Below, piece after piece: positions 53,621 to 61,812 of a stretch of 64,000 bases of DNA. Numbering within the stretch: position 1 is the first letter of the stretch; every line of letters begins with the position of its first letter. The stretch lies in NCBI RefSeq assembly GCF_001458295.1, contig NZ_CYUD01000006.1, positions 226,833-290,832 of the forward strand, written 5' to 3'. The notes under the pieces were generated by a model that made no database searches, was not told the origin of the DNA, and saw only the letters and a list, made by a program, of their open reading frames with translations. The translations under genes were made by a program, and so were the position numbers. This DNA comes from Ruegeria denitrificans. GTDB lineage: Bacteria; Pseudomonadota; Alphaproteobacteria; Rhodobacterales; Rhodobacteraceae.

Positions 53621-54034
53621 ATGCGATTATTCAAAATGTTTGGCATAGGTGTTTTGGTGTTGGCACCCGCACTGGCGCAGGCCACCGGCTTTGGGATTAG
53701 GTATGGCTTCAACCCCGGCTTTCGCGCGATAGTCACGCCGTTGGACAACGGTAACTATCGGGTAGCCACGCAGGGCTCGTCTGCGGCGGTGGCCTATTGG
53801 TGCGGTATCGGTGATTTTGCAATCCGGACCCTTGGCCTGCAGACGTCGCAGAAAATTTACGTCTCGAGAGCCTATGAAAAGCAGACACGCACGGTGGAAT
53901 TTTCGCTGTCTCCCCCTGAAGGGGGCAATCCCAAAAAGAGTTATTCGATCACGGTCAGCCGTGTGGGCGAAAGTATGTCGGCAGCTGGGGCGCAGAGCCA
54001 CTGTTATGACGACTTCATGGGATTTAATTTCTAA
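53621..54034 (+). CDS. Small secreted protein of unknown function
   Basis: 137 aa with a signal peptide (residues 1-21; QA-TGFGIRYG). The mature protein contains IVTPLDNGNYRVATQGSSAAVAYWCGIGDFAIRTLG, KIYVSRAYEKQTRTVEFSLSPPEGG and ends in CYDDFMGFNF; two Cys could form a disulfide. No family is recognised. GAGGAG lies before ATG 53621, so the extension from 53534 is rejected. Convergent with hemF (7 bp between stops). Confidence 0.75.
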   Translation: MRLFKMFGIGVLVLAPALAQATGFGIRYGFNPGFRAIVTPLDNGNYRVATQGSSAAVAYWCGIGDFAIRTLGLQTSQKIYVSRAYEKQTRTVEFSLSPPEGGNPKKSYSITVSRVGESMSAAGAQSHCYDDFMGFNF

Positions 54035-54040
54035 GGCGGC

Positions 54041-54925
54041 TCAGACCCATTTGGCCATCGGTGGCAAGCTCATCAGCACGGCATCCGGATCGTGGCCGGT
54101 TTCCAGTCCGAATTTAGTGCCACGGTCGTAAACCAGATTGTACTCGGCGTAGAGGCCCCGGTGCACCAGTTGGGTATTTTTGTCGGCATCGCTGAAACCC
54201 TGCACCCGGCGCTTTTCGACCAACGGTAGAAAGGCGGGGAGGAAGGCGCGGCCGATATCCTGTGTCAGTACGAAATCTGCAGCCCAGTCACCGGTGCAGT
54301 AATCATCCATGAAAATACCGCCAACCCCACGGGCCCGTTTGCGGTGTGGGATATAGAAATACTCGTCCGCCCATTCCTTAAGGCGTGGATAGTGCCCCGG
54401 ACCGTGCGGGTCCAGATGGGTCTTTTGTGTGGAATGGAAATGGGCCGTGTCCTCGTCATATTCAATGCAGGGATTCAGGTCGGACCCACCGCCGAACCAC
54501 CACGCATGCGGGGTCCAGAACATGCGGGTGTTCATATGCACCGCCGGAACATGCGGGTTCTGCATATGTGCCACCAGCGAGATACCCGAGGCCCAAAATC
54601 GCGGGTCTTCAGTCATTCCCGGAATGCCCTTGCGCGCCGCCATCGCCTGCTGCGCGCGCGCGCCCAGCGTGCCATAGACGGTCGAGACATTGACGCCGAC
54701 TTTTTCAAACACGCGGCCATCGCGCATCACCGACATCAGCCCACCGCCCGCGTCCGAGCCGTCTTCGGACTGGCGTGTGGTTTCCTTGACCTCGAACCGT
54801 CCGGGGCTGGCATCCGAGAACGGTCCGGTGTCGTGGCTGTCTTCAAACGCTTCAAAGGCGGTGACAATCTGGTCGCGCAATTGGCGGAACCAGGCAGAGG
54901 CGGTGGTTTTTTCAGTGTCGAACAT
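54041..54925 (-). CDS. hemF: Oxygen-dependent coproporphyrinogen III oxidase
   Basis: 294 aa HemF: FEVKETTRQSEDGSDAGGGLMSVMRDGRVFEKVGVNVSTVYG, MNTRMFWTPHAWWFGGGSDLNPCIEYDEDTAHFHSTQKTH, HRKRARGVGGIFMDDYC and GLYAEYNLVYDRGTKFGLETGHDPDAVLMSLPP. These are strongly conserved across HemF proteins. It oxidatively decarboxylates coproporphyrinogen III to protoporphyrinogen IX using O2. Transcribed leftward after the SDR gene (5 bp upstream), so the two are probably in one operon. Confidence 0.95.
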   Translation of the reverse strand: MFDTEKTTASAWFRQLRDQIVTAFEAFEDSHDTGPFSDASPGRFEVKETTRQSEDGSDAGGGLMSVMRDGRVFEKVGVNVSTVYGTLGARAQQAMAARKGIPGMTEDPRFWASGISLVAHMQNPHVPAVHMNTRMFWTPHAWWFGGGSDLNPCIEYDEDTAHFHSTQKTHLDPHGPGHYPRLKEWADEYFYIPHRKRARGVGGIFMDDYCTGDWAADFVLTQDIGRAFLPAFLPLVEKRRVQGFSDADKNTQLVHRGLYAEYNLVYDRGTKFGLETGHDPDAVLMSLPPMAKWV

Positions 54926-54930
54926 ATGTG

Positions 54931-55731
54931 TCAGTGCGCCGGGGCTGCAACGGGGTCCAGCAGAGTACGGCCACCGTCAATGGTAAGGATCTGCCCGGTA
55001 ATAAACCCGGCCGCGTCTGAGGCCAGAAACTGCGCCGTTTCAGTCAACTCGGTCGGGGCGGCGATACGGGCGAGGGGCGTGTGTTTTTCGATATCGTCCC
55101 GGAAATCGCGGTTCTCTTTCAGGGTGGATTGCAATGATGCGCTCATCACTGAACCCAGTGCGATGGAATTCACCCGGATGCGGTTTGGGGCCAGCGCCAC
55201 GGCCAAAGACCGGGTCATCTGGTCCAGCGCGGCGGTCGATACAGAATAAGCCATCAAATCAGGGTGGGTGCGCCGGGCGGCAATAGAAGACAGGTTGATG
55301 ATCGACCCGGCTACGTCTTCCTCATCGTCACCTGCCTGCTTGATCATCCGTTTCGCAACCAACTGGCTGAGTCGCAAGGCGGGCATCAGGTTCTGGTTCA
55401 GAAGCGAGCGGACCGAGTCATCCTCGGGGTCCAGTGGATCAGATGAGATCACCTGCCGGGCACCGTTGATCAGGATATCCACCTGATCGAAGGCGTCGAT
55501 GGTGGCCGACAACAGGTTGGCAATGGTCAGCTTTTCCCGCAGGTCACCCGCAAAGAAACGGATATTGCTGTCATCGGCTTGCTCGCCCAATTCCTCCGCC
55601 AGCCGCTTTTCGTCCATATCGGCGAACATCACATTGGCACCGGCATCGGCAAAGTGGCGCCCAATGGCCAGCCCGACGCCATTGGCCCCGCCGGTCACGA
55701 TTGCAGTCTTGCCTGTTATGGAAAAGGACAT
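54931..55731 (-). CDS. SDR-family oxidoreductase lacking the catalytic Lys
   Basis: 266 aa classical SDR: nucleotide motif TGGANGVG (residues 13-20), INGARQV, active-site NLSSIAARRTHPDLMAY with Ser149 and Tyr162, and GQILTIDGG near the C-terminus. The usual YxxxK has Thr166 in place of Lys (YSVST), confirmed in the DNA (ACC). Lys normally lowers the Tyr pKa and positions NAD(P)H, so activity may be altered or lost. It precedes hemF by 5 bp. Substrate unknown. Confidence 0.88.
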   Translation of the reverse strand: MSFSITGKTAIVTGGANGVGLAIGRHFADAGANVMFADMDEKRLAEELGEQADDSNIRFFAGDLREKLTIANLLSATIDAFDQVDILINGARQVISSDPLDPEDDSVRSLLNQNLMPALRLSQLVAKRMIKQAGDDEEDVAGSIINLSSIAARRTHPDLMAYSVSTAALDQMTRSLAVALAPNRIRVNSIALGSVMSASLQSTLKENRDFRDDIEKHTPLARIAAPTELTETAQFLASDAAGFITGQILTIDGGRTLLDPVAAPAH

Positions 55732-55768
55732 GCGCTTCCTCCTGAATTGCGGCGCAGGTTAACCGGGA

Positions 55769-56734
55769 TCAACGCCGAGGGCGAGAGGCGTGGAAAACCT
55801 TGAACCGATTGTCGCCGGTCACTTCTTCGACATGCGCAAACATGTCGTTTAGTGTGTTTTCGTAAGGCAAATGGCGGTTGGCCACCATCCACAGTGAACC
55901 GTTGCGGGTCAGGTTCTTTGCCGCGGATGTAATGAAGCCTTGCCCAAGCGCCGGTTCGGCGCTGCGCGTGGTGTGGAACGGTGGGTTCATCACCACGGTG
56001 TCAATAGGTTCAGCTGCGCGCCATGTCACCGCATCGGCCCAGTGAAACTGGGCGCGGGGGTCGACTACGTTAGCACTCGCGCAGGTCAGCGCAGTGTGGT
56101 CAGCCTCGACCAGATGCAGGGACTTCAGGCCCGGACTCTGCAGTAGCCCGGCTGAAAGGTATCCCCAACCGGCCCCCAGATCGACGACCCGGGAACCCAG
56201 TTTGGCGGGCAAGGCCGCCAGTAACAGGGCCGAGGCCGGATCAATGCTATCAGCCGAGAACACGCCCGGCGCGGTCTGAAAACCATCGGCCGTCTGATGT
56301 TCGGGCGCAGCCCAATCCGCAAATTCTTGCGGGTCAGATTGAAACCAGAAAATCTTGCCATGCGCCTTTGAGATCGGTCCCTCAACTGCGACGCGCTTGC
56401 GGATGTCCTTTAGCAAACTGTCAACGCCGTCGGTCTTGGCACCGTCAACCACAATCACGCCGCTGGCACGGGCACAGGCCTGTTGCACCATCGAACGGGC
56501 CAGAGCTTTAGCGCGAGGAAGAAACACAATGGCGTCCTGACAGGGCTCTTGCGCTTCGGGAACAACCGCAAATCCCTGATGGGCGAAATGGTCGTGAAAC
56601 GGTTTAAATGGCTGCACCACCTGCGTTTCACGCGGCAATTCGGACAAGTCACAGGCCGTTGTCGGCCCCAGCACCGTCAGGGGCTGCGACAGGGTCAGGC
56701 CGCTTTCCAGCGCAAGATCAAGGCGAGGGGACAT
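55769..56734 (-). CDS. RsmC-like class I methyltransferase
   Basis: 321 aa. The C-terminal half is an RsmC/RlmG-type domain: RVVDLGAGWGYLSAGLLQSPGLKSLHLVEADHTALTCASANVV, VMNPPFHTTRSAEPALGQGFITSAAKNLTRNGSLWMVANRHLPYE, with NPPF the catalytic motif for N2-guanine methylation. The N-terminal half is an inactive-looking second domain, as in RsmC, which methylates G1207 of 16S rRNA. ATG 56734 has no strong SD. It is 27 bp downstream of clpS. Confidence 0.85.
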   Translation of the reverse strand: MSPRLDLALESGLTLSQPLTVLGPTTACDLSELPRETQVVQPFKPFHDHFAHQGFAVVPEAQEPCQDAIVFLPRAKALARSMVQQACARASGVIVVDGAKTDGVDSLLKDIRKRVAVEGPISKAHGKIFWFQSDPQEFADWAAPEHQTADGFQTAPGVFSADSIDPASALLLAALPAKLGSRVVDLGAGWGYLSAGLLQSPGLKSLHLVEADHTALTCASANVVDPRAQFHWADAVTWRAAEPIDTVVMNPPFHTTRSAEPALGQGFITSAAKNLTRNGSLWMVANRHLPYENTLNDMFAHVEEVTGDNRFKVFHASRPRR

Positions 56735-56761
56735 AAGCGATTCCGTAAGACCAACCGGGCC

Positions 56762-57109
56762 TTACTCTTCCCGTTCCATGGTGCATTGTAGGGGGTGCTG
56801 GTGCCTGCGGGCAAAATCCATGACCTGGCCTACTTTGGTCTCGGCAATTTCATGGCTGAACACACCAACCACGGCTACGCCTTTTTTGTGCACCGTCAGC
56901 ATGATCTCGAATGCTTGCGCGTGGGTCATGCCAAAGAACCGCTCTAGTACATGTACGACGAACTCCATCGGGGTGTAATCGTCATTCAGCAGCAGAACCT
57001 TGTACAGCGGCGGGCGCTTGGTCTTGGGGCGCGTCTGTACCAGGACCGACGCGTCGGCATCGTCGTCGTCGTCTGGTTTGTCAGACATCATCCATTGGTG
57101 TTCAAGCAT
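56762..57109 (-). CDS. clpS: ATP-dependent Clp protease adaptor ClpS
   Basis: 115 aa. The conserved ClpS core is present: [75 protein letters not shown], with the NDD, TPMEFV and H-x-K-G residues that bind N-degrons and ClpA. ClpS delivers N-end-rule substrates to ClpAP. The N-terminus is acidic ([10 protein letters not shown]), as usual in alphaproteobacteria; an internal ATG eight codons in is an alternative start. Divergent from the HAD gene. Confidence 0.95.
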   Translation of the reverse strand: MLEHQWMMSDKPDDDDDADASVLVQTRPKTKRPPLYKVLLLNDDYTPMEFVVHVLERFFGMTHAQAFEIMLTVHKKGVAVVGVFSHEIAETKVGQVMDFARRHQHPLQCTMEREE

Positions 57110-57202
57110 CGCGTCCTACAGTCCGATTCAGGCTTCGGTTTATCTTTGCGCTTATATAACGTCGAACGGGCCAGAGAAAAGAGCCAGCAGGACGTAATAA
57201 AC

Positions 57203-57904
57203 ATGGGCCAAAATCTTACCACAATCGGCTTCGATGCGGATGATACTTTGTGGCACAATGAGCGTTTTTTTCAGCTGACGCAGGCCTATTTTGCCGAACT
57301 GCTGGCGGATCATGCCGAGCGGGATCATCTGATGGAACGCCTGCTGGCCGCAGAAAAACGCAATATCCGGCACTATGGCTATGGAATCAAAGGCTTTACC
57401 CTGTCGATGATCGAAACTGCGATCGAAGTGACCGCTGACCGGGTTCCCGCCTCGGTCATTCGTCAACTGATCGAAGCGGGGCAAGAGATGCTGGCCCACC
57501 CGATCGAGCTGTTGCCCCATGCACGTGAAGCAATCGAAGGCGTGGCAGCGACTCATCAGGTGGTGCTGATCACCAAGGGCGATCTGATTGATCAAGAGAG
57601 GAAACTGGCCCAGTCGGGGTTGGGTGAACTGTTTGACGGGGTCGAAATCGTGTCCGAAAAAACGCCCCAGACCTACCAGCAGATCTTTGAGCAACACGGT
57701 GACGGGCCGGCATCGGCAATGATGGTGGGCAACTCGATGCGATCGGACGTTGTGGCCCCGATTCAAGCCGGATGCTGGGGCGTGTATGTGCCGCACGGGT
57801 TGGTCTGGGAAATCGAACAGGCCGAAACTCCCTTGGATAGCCCTCGATACCACGAGTTGCAGGATTTGGGTCAGCTTACCGCCTTTATTCAGCGACTCAG
57901 CTGA
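57203..57904 (+). CDS. HAD-superfamily hydrolase
   Basis: 233 aa: motif I FDADDTLWHNE (Asp11 nucleophile, Asp13), motif II LITKG, motif III region LAQSGLGELFDGVEIVSEKTP (Lys) and motif IV MMVGNSMRSDVVAPIQAG with the metal-binding Asp. The cap is helical and inserted after motif I, and this layout fits phosphatases such as YjjG-type nucleotidases. ATG 57203 is preceded by AGGAC; the upstream frame from 56951 overlaps clpS and is not coding. The substrate is unknown. Confidence 0.9.
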   Translation: MGQNLTTIGFDADDTLWHNERFFQLTQAYFAELLADHAERDHLMERLLAAEKRNIRHYGYGIKGFTLSMIETAIEVTADRVPASVIRQLIEAGQEMLAHPIELLPHAREAIEGVAATHQVVLITKGDLIDQERKLAQSGLGELFDGVEIVSEKTPQTYQQIFEQHGDGPASAMMVGNSMRSDVVAPIQAGCWGVYVPHGLVWEIEQAETPLDSPRYHELQDLGQLTAFIQRLS

Positions 57905-57991
57905 TGTGGCCGAATGGTCTCAGTCGCGAAAAAACGGTGCCGGGCGGCGGCAAATTCTGGTCATATTCACCGATTTGGTGCGGGTGAAAGT

Positions 57992-58017
57992 CCGACATAC
58001 CACATGTGGTATGTCGG
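57992..58017. promoter_or_regulatory. 26 bp perfect palindrome between the HAD gene and the carboxypeptidase gene
   Basis: CCGACATACCACATG followed by its exact complement-mirror (CATGTGGTATGTCGG) forms a 26 bp perfect dyad. It lies 88 bp after the HAD stop and 139 bp before the carboxypeptidase start. It is a likely regulator-binding site or a cruciform-prone element. No U-rich tail supports a terminator. Confidence 0.5.
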
Positions 58018-58155
58018 TGGCAGGCTCAATAAACCGCGATTTCCTGAGCTTTCTGTTTATTTAACCGGACCCCTGTGTTAGCCTGATCGTTAATAAAATA
58101 ATTGATTTGCCGACCGGGAAAACCCGGCGGCCCGAGGTAGACAGAGGCAAAAATC

Positions 58156-59568
58156 GTGCAGGTTCGGCGGACAGTTCCGGCCCGAATGGGCTTATTCCTT
58201 ATAGCATTCTTGTGGCTGCTCTCCTTTGCGCCGTTGCAAGGGGTGGCCGCACCCTATGCGGCGATGGTGATTGACGCGCGCACCGGCGAGGTGCTGCATT
58301 CACGCAATGCCGATACACGGCTGCATCCGGCTTCGCTGACCAAGATGATGACGCTCTACATTGCGTTCGAAGCGGTGCGGAACGGTGAGATCGACCTGGA
58401 CACTCAGGTTCGCATCACCAAAAAGGCTTCGTCAGAGCCGCCGTCAAAACTGGGCCTGCGGTCCGGCCAGACGATTGCCTTCCGCTATCTGATCCGCGCC
58501 GCTGCGGTAAAATCGGCCAATGACGCCGCTACTGCTATCGGGATTGCGATAAGTGGGTCCGAAGCCGCCTTTGCCCGCCGCATGACCCGTACGGCCAAGT
58601 CGATGGGCATGAGCAGGACAACCTTCAAAAACGCGCATGGCCTGACGGAATCAGGCCATTTGTCGACCGCGCGTGACATGACCACGCTGGGCCGTCATCT
58701 GCTGTATGATTACCCGCAATACTACAACCTGTTCTCACGCCAATCGACGCATGCCGGGATCAAGACTGTTCCCAACACCAACCGCCGCTTGCTGGCCGCA
58801 TACAAGGGCGCGGATGGCATCAAGACGGGCTACACGCGCGCTGCGGGTTTCAACCTTGTGGCTTCGGCCAAGCGCAAGGACGAACGTATCATCGCCACCG
58901 TCTTTGGGGGCAAGTCGGGCGCATCGCGCAATGCCAAAGTGGCCGAGCTGCTGGATATGGGTTTCCGCCGCGCTCCGTCGCGGGCACCGATCCGTAAGCC
59001 GGCCCGGCCGGCCTACGCCGGGAATGCCGGTTTGGGCGCGACTGTAGCGGCCCTGACCGGTGCGCCGAATTCCAGCCTGCGTCCGGTACTGCGTCCGGCT
59101 GCAGGGGCTGCAGTACAGGTTGCAGGCACTGTTGCTGCAACCGCCGCTCAGAATGGCGCACGCATTCAGAACGGGATTGCAGCAGCCATAGCCGCCGCGG
59201 ATATCCAATCTTCGACGGGCGATTCAACACGCCCCGCTGCGCGCCCGGATGATCTGGTTCTGGCATCAACCGACCCGGCAATTCAGCCCGAGCCCGAGCA
59301 AGAAATCGTCACCCGCTTGTCCACGTCAGGTGGGCATTTGTGGGGCGTCAACGTGGGCCGCTATACCACCCGATACGAGGCGGAAAAGGTTCTGCTGAAA
59401 ACCGCCCTGTCGGAAATGACCACTCTGGAAGGTACGCTGCGCAAGGTAAACCAAAGCTCGCGCGGCTTTGACGCGACATTTCAGGGCATGACCCGTGAAC
59501 AGGCCGATTTGGCCTGCCGCAGGCTTCAGGCCCGGAATGTCACCTGTTTCATGATCGGGCCGTCATAA
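58156..59568 (+). CDS. D-alanyl-D-alanine carboxypeptidase with C-terminal SPOR domain
   Basis: 470 aa penicillin-binding protein of the DacA type with an N-terminal signal peptide (about residues 1-31). Active-site motifs: SLTK (Ser60, Lys63), SAN (120-122) and KTG (223-225). The sequence from about 280 to 390 is Ala/Pro-rich linker, and residues 390-468 (GHLWGVNVGRYTTRYEAEKVLLKTALSEM, then QGMTREQADLACRRLQARNVTCFMIGPS) form a SPOR domain that targets denuded peptidoglycan at the septum. GTG 58156 has AGAGG upstream; ATG at residue 11 is an alternative start. Trims peptidoglycan side chains in the periplasm. Confidence 0.92.
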   Translation: MQVRRTVPARMGLFLIAFLWLLSFAPLQGVAAPYAAMVIDARTGEVLHSRNADTRLHPASLTKMMTLYIAFEAVRNGEIDLDTQVRITKKASSEPPSKLGLRSGQTIAFRYLIRAAAVKSANDAATAIGIAISGSEAAFARRMTRTAKSMGMSRTTFKNAHGLTESGHLSTARDMTTLGRHLLYDYPQYYNLFSRQSTHAGIKTVPNTNRRLLAAYKGADGIKTGYTRAAGFNLVASAKRKDERIIATVFGGKSGASRNAKVAELLDMGFRRAPSRAPIRKPARPAYAGNAGLGATVAALTGAPNSSLRPVLRPAAGAAVQVAGTVAATAAQNGARIQNGIAAAIAAADIQSSTGDSTRPAARPDDLVLASTDPAIQPEPEQEIVTRLSTSGGHLWGVNVGRYTTRYEAEKVLLKTALSEMTTLEGTLRKVNQSSRGFDATFQGMTREQADLACRRLQARNVTCFMIGPS

Positions 59569-59598
59569 GATCCGACATATACTCTCCTGGATGGATCT

Positions 59599-59628
59599 GG
59601 GCTGCGAGGAAACTCGCAGCCCTTTTTT
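59599..59628 (+). terminator. Rho-independent terminator after the carboxypeptidase gene
   Basis: GGGCTGCGAG-GAAA-CTCGCAGCCC followed by six T residues, 31 bp after the stop at 59568. The stem is a perfect 10 bp with a tetraloop. Confidence 0.92.
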
Positions 59629-59639
59629 GTCAGGGCGTT

Positions 59640-60887
59640 TCAGTCGAACACGTGGCCATGCTGGTATTGTTCGTCCTGCCCAGCGGCGGCTGTCAGGGCC
59701 GCCACGTTGTCCTTGGTGAAGAACCCGTCGTAGTGGTGGCAGCGCTCGATATATTCCGTGATCAACAGCGTGTTTTTCGAATGTTTCGAGAATATCTGCT
59801 TTAGGTTCGGATCGTCCTTACATTCACCAACGACATGGGCCAGGAAGGGCACGCCCTTGTCCTTGAGCGTAGTGACCACGAAATCGACGTTCTTTTCCCC
59901 GGCACCGTGATCGCCATCCTGAATCTCGATGGCCATGTGATGCAGGCGACGGCCAAAATTGCGAACGAAGTCCTCGGTCGGCATCGGCAGTTGTTCGAAT
60001 GAATTGATAAAGGAAGGAGTGTTGTTAGCGGTGAACACTTTGGCGGGGGATTTTTTGTCGTCATCCACATCCGGGTTTCGGTTCACATTGGTCGACGAAT
60101 TCATGTCAAAGATGTTGTACGCTCCCCAGAAGTAATAGGGCACCATGGTCAGAAACTCGAGGATCGCGTCTTCACGCTCTCCTGCCAGAATGCGGGTGGC
60201 AAGGTGGTCGACCCCCAGCATCAAGGGCGAGATTTTGCTGTCAGCGCCAAAGGCTGCTGCCTGATCCAACTGGGTTTGTTCAGCATCGCTCAGTAGCACA
60301 CGGTCGCCCAAACCCAGGCTGTCGGGGTCGTTGAAGTCCAGCGTGGAATAGCCGACCCGGTTGCAGGTGAAATCCGACGGGGTGGTGAACCGGAACCCAT
60401 TCAGCGTGTAGAACGGATTTTCAGTGTCGCCGTCATATTCAAAGCGGATGTTCTGATCCTCAAGCGTTTTGCTCAGGGTGCTCAGGTCGGTTGCGCCGTA
60501 AATCTCTCCGACATAGCGGGTCTGCGGGGTGTTGCGTGCCAGCGGGTACATCCGGTTGATCCGAGGGATGAAGTCCTCAAAGCTGGGGCTGAGCGGGGCC
60601 ATTACGATCAACGCCGGGTAGTCGGCGTGCGAATGCAGGACCGAAAATTTATGCGTTTGCCCCAAATAGGTGGCCGTGTGGCGATAAGGGGTCATCACAT
60701 ACAATTCGATCAGCGTATCGAACAGCGCCGTGGTTTCCACTTGCTGGACAATCGCCCGCATCGGTCCGACCTGATCAGCAATACCAGAGCTGCTGCGGCG
60801 TTCGTAAATTCTGGGTAGATACTCGCCGAAGAAGTCCGAGTTCTTCTTGTCCCCGCGCGGTTCATAAGACATCAAATCGAAAGACAT
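59640..60887 (-). CDS. 4-hydroxyphenylpyruvate dioxygenase-like VOC protein
   Basis: 415 aa from ATG 60887 (AAGGAGGG upstream). The C-terminal half fits the 4-HPPD fold of vicinal-oxygen-chelate enzymes: GVDHLATRIL, RLHHMAIEIQDGDHG, LLITEYIERCHHYDGFFTKDNVAAL. His228, His316/317 and Glu378 match the 2-His-1-Glu iron site. The N-terminal half has one more VOC-like region (DTLIELYVMTPYRH). It is not close enough to call HPPD itself; other members act on homogentisate-like or hydroxymandelate compounds. It sits alone, separated by about 90 bp from pxpA. Confidence 0.7.
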   Translation of the reverse strand: MSFDLMSYEPRGDKKNSDFFGEYLPRIYERRSSSGIADQVGPMRAIVQQVETTALFDTLIELYVMTPYRHTATYLGQTHKFSVLHSHADYPALIVMAPLSPSFEDFIPRINRMYPLARNTPQTRYVGEIYGATDLSTLSKTLEDQNIRFEYDGDTENPFYTLNGFRFTTPSDFTCNRVGYSTLDFNDPDSLGLGDRVLLSDAEQTQLDQAAAFGADSKISPLMLGVDHLATRILAGEREDAILEFLTMVPYYFWGAYNIFDMNSSTNVNRNPDVDDDKKSPAKVFTANNTPSFINSFEQLPMPTEDFVRNFGRRLHHMAIEIQDGDHGAGEKNVDFVVTTLKDKGVPFLAHVVGECKDDPNLKQIFSKHSKNTLLITEYIERCHHYDGFFTKDNVAALTAAAGQDEQYQHGHVFD

Positions 60888-61038
60888 AAATTTCCCTCCT
60901 TGCGTGGGCCCAGAGGTTTCCGGACCCGGCTTTGCCTGGATTTCCAATAATCAGAACATGCACTTGCAGGCATGCTAGGGTCAGAAATCCAACTGGGCAA
61001 CTCTAAGAAGGTGGGGCGCAGACCTTACGCCCGGATGT

Positions 61039-61800
61039 CTATCGGGTGAATTTTGTCACCTCGACACCGCCTGCGATCAGGTTTTCGCGAACGGACCGGG
61101 CGATCTGTACCGCGGTTGGCCCATCCCCGTGCAGGCAGATCGTGTCGATTGAGGTTTCCAACCGCTTGCCGGATTCGGTGATGATGGCGCCTTCGCGGAC
61201 CATATTCAGCATGCGCGGTCCTGCTAACTCGGGGTCGTGGATGACCGCGCCGGGCAGGCTGCGATCAACAAGCGTGCCGTCATCATTATAGGCACGGTCG
61301 GCGAAGATCTCTCCGACCCACTTGCAGCCCAAATCGCGCACGGCCTCTTCCTGTTTGGTGACGGCCAGCACCATGACGATAATATCCGGGTCCACATCCA
61401 GTGCGCCCTGATAGCAAGCCCGCGCCATGTCGATATCGACTGAGCACATATTGGCCAGTGCCCCGTGCAGTTTCAGATGCCGGACCTTGGTGCCGACCGC
61501 CTTGGCCATCCCCATCGCCGCCCCCAGCTGATAGCGCACCAGGTTGCGTAGGGTGTCATGGGGCACCTTCATATTGCGGCGACCAAACCCCTGCAGATCA
61601 GGAAAGCCGGGATGCGCGCCGATGCCTACATCATTGTCGTCAGCCGCCGTCATTGTCTTGGCCATTACATCCGGATCACCTGCATGAAAGCCGCAGGCGA
61701 TATTGGCTGAGGTGATGATCTTCAGCAGGCTTTCATCGTCACCCATGTTCCAGGGGCCAAAACTTTCCCCCATATCAGCATTCAAATCGACGCTGGGCAT
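61039..61800 (-). CDS. pxpA: 5-oxoprolinase subunit A (LamB/YcsF family)
   Basis: 253 aa. DLNADMGESFGPWNMGDDESLLKIITSANIACGFHAGDPDVM, GIGAHPGFPDLQGFGRRNM, VKHLKLHGALANM and WVGEIFADRAYNDDGTLVDRSLPGAVIHDP are the family's conserved stretches. It acts with PxpB and PxpC to convert 5-oxoproline to glutamate with ATP. Transcribed leftward as the last gene of the pxpB-pxpC-pxpA order, 12 bp after pxpC. Confidence 0.95.
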   Translation of the reverse strand: MPSVDLNADMGESFGPWNMGDDESLLKIITSANIACGFHAGDPDVMAKTMTAADDNDVGIGAHPGFPDLQGFGRRNMKVPHDTLRNLVRYQLGAAMGMAKAVGTKVRHLKLHGALANMCSVDIDMARACYQGALDVDPDIIVMVLAVTKQEEAVRDLGCKWVGEIFADRAYNDDGTLVDRSLPGAVIHDPELAGPRMLNMVREGAIITESGKRLETSIDTICLHGDGPTAVQIARSVRENLIAGGVEVTKFTR

Positions 61801-61812
61801 CGGTAAAACTCC

